From NCBI GenBank assembly GCA_022829145.1, contig CM040755.1, positions 17,088,063 to 17,152,062 on the forward strand: a stretch of 64,000 bases of DNA, read 5' to 3'. Made by a program: the position numbers and the translations under genes. The notes under the pieces were generated by a model. That model was not told where the DNA came from, made no database searches, and saw nothing but the letters and a program-made list of their open reading frames with translations. Positions within the stretch are counted from its first letter, which is position 1. Every line of letters starts with the position of its first letter. This document shows, one piece after another, positions 58,801 through 64,000 of the stretch. Source of the DNA: Albula goreensis. Lineage: Eukaryota > Chordata > Actinopteri > Albuliformes > Albulidae.

Positions 58801-60937
58801 CTGAGCATATTTGAGGATGTTGCATGTGCATGGTGAGGATATGAGCTGAGTGGTGAATTTACCAATCATGCTGTGAGACATCACACATCAGTCCAGTATA
58901 AACACTGAAGAAGTCTTCCCAACTCAATCCGAATGGGTGTATTTGCTACTGTCTGCAACTGCCAAATGTACCGATGGCAAAACAGCAATGACAACCATTA
59001 GCATTCATAATATTACATTCATCATATTATTCACAATGTTAAAGAAACAAAAGAGTGAAGGGTAGGAATAACTATCTAAACTGTGGGTTTGAAATCACTG
59101 AAAATAAGCTGAAAATGAAAATAAGTATTAGAACACAAAGGGTCCATAGAGATTGTGCCCTGCCACTCATATGAGACAGTTTTACATTCTCAAGATTTAC
59201 TCAATCAGCATGCCTCATTTGCCTGTTTCGCAGTTTTCTTTCTTGGCTTTTACTTCCTCATCACAGGCACTATTATAGACAGAAAATGTATATATAAAAA
59301 AATAAATTTTTAATGTTAATTTAATTTATGAACCACTTGATTGATTAGCTACAGAATGTATTATAAAATGAATAAGATGGGCATTACAATAATCAGTTGA
59401 TGTACATCCTGAAACCTTTCATTTTATTTGCTGCTTCCATTATATAAAACAGAACCCTGCTTGCATGTTATTATGATTGCTGTTCTGTGATATTTTTCAC
59501 AGTATATGTGTATTGAATTGTGGAAGTATTGCATCTTTCCAAAATACTACTGCTCTCCATGCACAGCTTGTGAGGCTCTCTAAGAGTTTCAGATGTTTTC
59601 ATCTCATTACTGTGACTGTTTGCTTCCAGGCTGGAGATGCAGATGCAGCCATGTGAGTTTAAATCTTTGTGTTCATTTGTTCCTTGTCATGTCCAGTTGC
59701 TAGGCGAGCCAGAAGAAGGATTTTATTGGGAGCTCTTGAAATTTCACAATGACTTATTGCATTAATCAAAGTTTGCATTCTGAGACCCATGTGGACCAAA
59801 GAGCCTACTTAAGTAATTACTGGATGGAGAATTAATATCTCAGTGCTGGATGAGAGCCCACTGCTGATATTGAATCCCCACCCAAGTTCACCAGAGGTCT
59901 CCTGGTGTCCAGCTCTGGTCTCCAACTCGGGGTGGGGCAGATCCAGAGGGCCTCATGATGACTGACTGCGGAATGCAAGCCCTGTGTAAATCTACCTTTG
60001 AGAGTTAAATTGTGTGGGTGCTCTCCTTTTCAAAAAGGAAAAATGTATGGGCTCTGACGTGGATTTTGGAAGTCCTGCATTGGTTGGGAGGCGTTTAAAA
60101 AAGACTGTAATCATGCTATTGTTTCAGTGCTGGTTATTATTAAAATCTCTATTTTTAGATTTAACATTATTACATTTTATTAAATGCTTTTTCTCCAGTT
60201 TGACAAAAGTGTGCAGGTTTTGATGAGTACGGCTCTCCCTTTGTAGGTCTGTCATCTTAATTCCTCTGGAAGGGTGTGGAATGTTTGGAATGCAGAGCCC
60301 ATATGGATGTTAGGAAATCCTCTCTTTCCCTTCTTTGGTCACAAATTCGTCAATGAAGTCTGCTCTGATGTGTATTTTCACGAGGCTATAAGTGGCGTCG
60401 AGTCTGCCTAATAAAGACTAAAAAGTGCCAAGAGTGTGGAAGTTGTGTAAATGACATGCAAGAAGCAGCAGAAGTAAAATAAACATGAAAGGAGAGGAAT
60501 AAAACGCGAGTTATATTAAGGACTCCTTGAAGCTGTGCGTCATGCCTCTTTACCCGGAGTGTGTCTGCTGTGTGATGGCTGGAGACGGGGATGGGTAGGC
60601 CAGGTCTTTGTTATCTCCGTGTCTTTTGTTAACATGCAGAAACAGAGGGAAGACAGGGGTACTGGGGAGTGAACCCGGTCCCCACTCACCCAATTAAAGG
60701 AATCTACTGCACAAAGACACAGCCTTCCGACATGTTCTGACATTTGTCTTCTTGAGTGCTATAGTTTACAGTACCTTGGAGTTAAAGGCTAAATTAGAAC
60801 CCTCCCCCAACTTCAGAGACCATAGTGATTCTTACAGACTAAATTTGTTGAAGATCACTGAGCAGAGCGATTTGTTGCTCTTTGGTTTTATCTGTTCAGC
60901 CTGAATTAATGAGCCTTATAATTGTGATTAATAAACA
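55852..60937. other. Intergenic sequence with possible regulatory islands
   Basis: No gene recognised. The stretch 57290-57560 has homeodomain-like ATTA-rich motifs and an 11-bp-arm hairpin (57349-57398). The stretch 58560-58750 is compositionally complex. Neither can be proved conserved from this window alone. Confidence 0.5.
57349..57398. repeat. Hairpin with 11-bp arms rich in ATTA
   Basis: GGTATTAATGA (57349-57359) and TCATTAATACC (57388-57398) are exact reverse complements. A further ATTAATGAC lies between the arms. Confidence 0.9.
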
Positions 60938-61237
60938 CATAGCTTCTGTGTGTATGTGTGCATGTGTGGATTTGAGCCTGTGTTCATGCGATTATGTGTC
61001 CATGTGTGTTTGTGAGTATGTGTGCATACATGTATGTATGTGTGCTTGTGTTGTTATGTGTGTCTGTGAGAATACATTTATGTGTGCATGTTTGTCTGTG
61101 AGTCTGTGTATGTGTGCGTGTGTGTCTGTGTGTGTGAGGTTGTGGATTATGCATTTGTGAGATTGTGCGATTATATTCACATAGATTTGTGTGAGTGAAT
61201 GTAATTGTGTTTGCATGCATTTATGTGTCTGTATATT

Positions 61238-61270
<33 letters not shown>

Positions 61271-61297
61271 ATGTGTGTGTGTGTGTGTGTGTGTGTG
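60938..61297 (+). repeat. Long degenerate TG-rich tract with (GT)n core
   Basis: Interrupted TGTG/TGCATG units, followed by near-perfect GT at 61241-61297 with one CA interruption near 61270. Cys/Val-rich open frames here are artefacts. Confidence 0.9.
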
Positions 61298-62195
61298 GGC
61301 AGAATGATTCTTTTCAGGGAAGAAGCTGGGAAGACATGATATGGCATAGCATGTGTTTGGAGGTTAGGAATGCCCCCTGCAAACAGCTGGATACATCAGG
61401 CTCAAGACTGTGAGTCAGAAGTGTAATGCACAAGGATTCCTTCTGTCTCCTTTTTAATTGGTCTGCTGCACCTCACTTTAATCTCCCTTTGAAGAGTCAT
61501 GGGGGAGAGCTCTTTAATTGTTTTGAAGCTGGAGCTCAGAGGATGTGGGAGCCACAGCTCTGTATTCCAGCACATTCATTTTCCACTTTAATTTTAATGC
61601 TGCCCAACATTCCAATTCATTCCAATTCACCTGCTCAATCTGACAGTCTTACTCATTTTTAGCAGTCCAGTGCCTCATCAACGCTGACAAAAGCAGTTTT
61701 GGGGATATGAAGTGGTATGAGGAACCATTTCTAGGGCAGTATGAGCGAACCTTTAATGTAAAATTCATTTTGGGATCTGCAATTGTAATAAAACATCATG
61801 GTTACTTATGAGAACCATATGAAAGCATATTATTTGTACTCACGCCAGCTTATGATCTTTTAATTGTTTATAAATGGTCATCTTATGATGCATGCGATTC
61901 TCAAAAAGATTTGAGAATCAGGAGTTTATGCAGCAGTCCCAGAGATCTCTGATGGAACAGATATTATTGAGGACACTGGACAAAGTGATATGTTGGAAAG
62001 AGTAGTACAGAGCATAGGACACCTCCCTCAGAACACATCTCTCATTTATATTACAGATACAGAGTAGTAGCGAGGTGAATGTCCCACACAGCCTCTCAAA
62101 ACTGGCTGCACTCAGAAAGGTTTTGTTGAAGAGAAATCTTACCTTCCGCACATCTACATACACACATACTTACACAAATCTGCTCTCTATCTCTG
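61298..62195. other. Intergenic spacer between TG-rich and CA-rich tracts
   Basis: No gene or repeat family recognised. Confidence 0.6.
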
Positions 62196-62208
62196 TCACA
62201 CATGCACA

Positions 62209-62247
<39 letters not shown>

Positions 62248-62320
62248 GCGCATGCACACACACATGCACGCACACACATATGCGCGGATGCAAGCACGCA
62301 CACATTCTCACACACACAGC
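62196..62320 (+). repeat. CA-rich tract with CATATGCG motifs
   Basis: (CA)n at 62211-62243, then CACATATGCGCATGCACACA-like units, with CATATGCGC occurring twice (near 62243 and 62278). Confidence 0.9.
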
Positions 62321-64000
62321 TTGTTGATGGAAGTTTCTGTAAACCAGCCCAGAGTGTTTCTCTTCACTGCATGCTCTCACAGGGAGAGATGAGACTGGAT
62401 AAGAGGGGCATTCCTGCTTATCCATGGGGAGTACCTACACCTCAGGGAGAAACACTTAACTCCTGTCAGATATAAATAACCATGCCATTTCTCACCCCTG
62501 ACTCTTCACTGACTCTGCCCACTGTTCCAATAAACTCAGAAAAAAAACAGTCAGCTTTTTTCTCTTTTTTAAATCATCGAGCTTCTAATAAACCAAGTAT
62601 TCAAGTGATCTGAAAACAGATAAAGAAAGACAGTAACTCTTTGTGTATTGTTGTTGTATATACTCCTGTGCATATTATGTAAGTTAATATGTTACTTTAG
62701 TGGCATTCTTTTATATTTTTAAAAACAATTACAATCAGAAAGCGTGCACATGTGTATCATGGGCATTACATTTCTGAATGACTGTTTAATGTTACAGTTT
62801 ATCAATTAATGAAATTTAAGTAAAATCCTAGAGATATCACAAAAACAAGTAAATGACCAATGTGAAACTTTGATAATCTTTTACAAGTGTTACCAATTAA
62901 AATGTTCAGATTAAACATATTTTATTTCTGTCCAAGTATGTGATATTAGTTATGTGAAGCTAATTCAAACTGCTGCTAGGTGGTGCTGTTTGGTAGTATT
63001 GTCTTCCTCATCATGAGATCCCAGCACTCTTGAAAGTGTGTGGGCAGGGTGACACTGATGTGTTTTGTTCCTAATATTCTGCATTATAAGCAGTACATAT
63101 TGAGTATTTGGCATTTCTGATATTTCAGCCTTTTAAAATGGGGAGTGTGATAGTGATTCTCCCGTCTCCAGCCAATTCAAAGGAGAGCTGAGCTCTTTTT
63201 GGGCTCCCCCTCTGGAGACCCCCCTCTCATTAATCCGCGTGTGCGCCCCTGTGCCAAGGTTCCCTCTTTCCTATCATACAGCACATCATTAATCACTTTG
63301 AACTGCCTCAAATGTGTCACTTTGTCTTCCTGTCTCATAGCTTCCTCCGATTCAAATTTTACATGCAGCAGTCCCCTAACATTCACTCCATACCCAGACT
63401 ACTCTAAAACTGTCAGTGCCATGAACTAACCACTTTCATATTCACTGAGATTTAGTGTTTTCATAGTTTATAAATAAGAGGACAGATATCTGCCAATGCC
63501 ATACATTTTATGGACAGATATACCAGGTTCTACAATAATAAAAACAGTTTTAGTCTAAGTTTTTCTTTTTGTGTAGATTTTTTAACACTTGTAAACAATA
63601 ATCAAAATAAAATATTCCACAAATAAACAAAATATGTATAAAATGCATTCAGATGTACACTTTCAAAAAGTCAAGTGGTGTGTTGTCATGGACGGTCAGG
63701 TGATCACTGTGGATGAAACAGCATACTTGACATGGGCAGCTTGATTTGCTGTACACTGGAAAAGAAAATGAGGCTCACAATAGATCATGTAGTGAGATAT
63801 TATTAAAGTTCGAACAGATACATACATACATATACATATTTTATTTCTCGCTTTGGGATTGAGTAACACTGTAGTTTATTTTGTTTATATTTTTAATCAG
63901 CTGGAACAATTGGTCTAATCCAAATTCAAATACCAATTGTGAATCTCTAAAATGGAATCAGAGATGGTCCCATGTTCAAAACTATGTTGTTCTATTCAAA
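62321..64000. other. Intergenic sequence; one complex island near 63140-63420
   Basis: No gene recognised. The island 63140-63420 is less AT-rich and has overlapping open frames on both strands (63177-63386 minus, 63199-63429 plus), neither with a recognisable family. A CATA run lies near 63822. Confidence 0.5.

Overview
This is eukaryotic, vertebrate-type DNA, most likely from a ray-finned (teleost) fish. It is AT-rich, its one recognisable gene is split into many short GT-AG exons, and it carries several very long CA/GT arrays, a decayed Tc1 transposon of the fish type and fragments of a fish V-SINE-like repeat. Genus cannot be fixed from the sequence alone.

Region 1 (277-14470, + strand) is the 3' end of VPS13C, a bridge-like lipid transfer protein. 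Fourteen exons splice into one open frame of 1,483 nt, giving 493 residues and ending at a TGA at 14468-14470. All 14 junctions agree in phase. The exons encode the C-terminal ATG2_C-like glycine-rich/amphipathic region (about 277-6946) and then the PH-like domain (9361-14470). Residue signatures match VPS13C rather than its paralog VPS13A. The 5' part of the gene lies to the left of the window. The 3' UTR probably runs to a poly(A) signal near 15269 or 15475.

Region 2 (about 15.5-64 kb) is a gene desert. I found no exon, no convincing ORF and no RNA gene. In tetrapods the gene downstream of VPS13C in the same orientation is RORA, whose locus is large and rich in regulatory DNA, so this desert may belong to the RORA regulatory landscape; that is inference. 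The desert holds microsatellites (TA, GT, CA, TATAG and AATC arrays), a 104-bp Tc1/mariner-type MITE (41906-42009), three SINE fragments, short tandem duplications, two notable hairpins and a few GC-richer or complex islands that could be conserved regulatory elements.

The most interesting local structures are in VPS13C. The 3' end of one exon, with its splice donor, is the first unit of a decaying ~45-bp tandem repeat that has scattered copies of the donor site through the next intron; one copy would extend the protein in frame by 30 residues (1120-1366). Separately, a (TG)17 array sits directly against a splice acceptor (12307-12353). I did not find a wholly new biological system.
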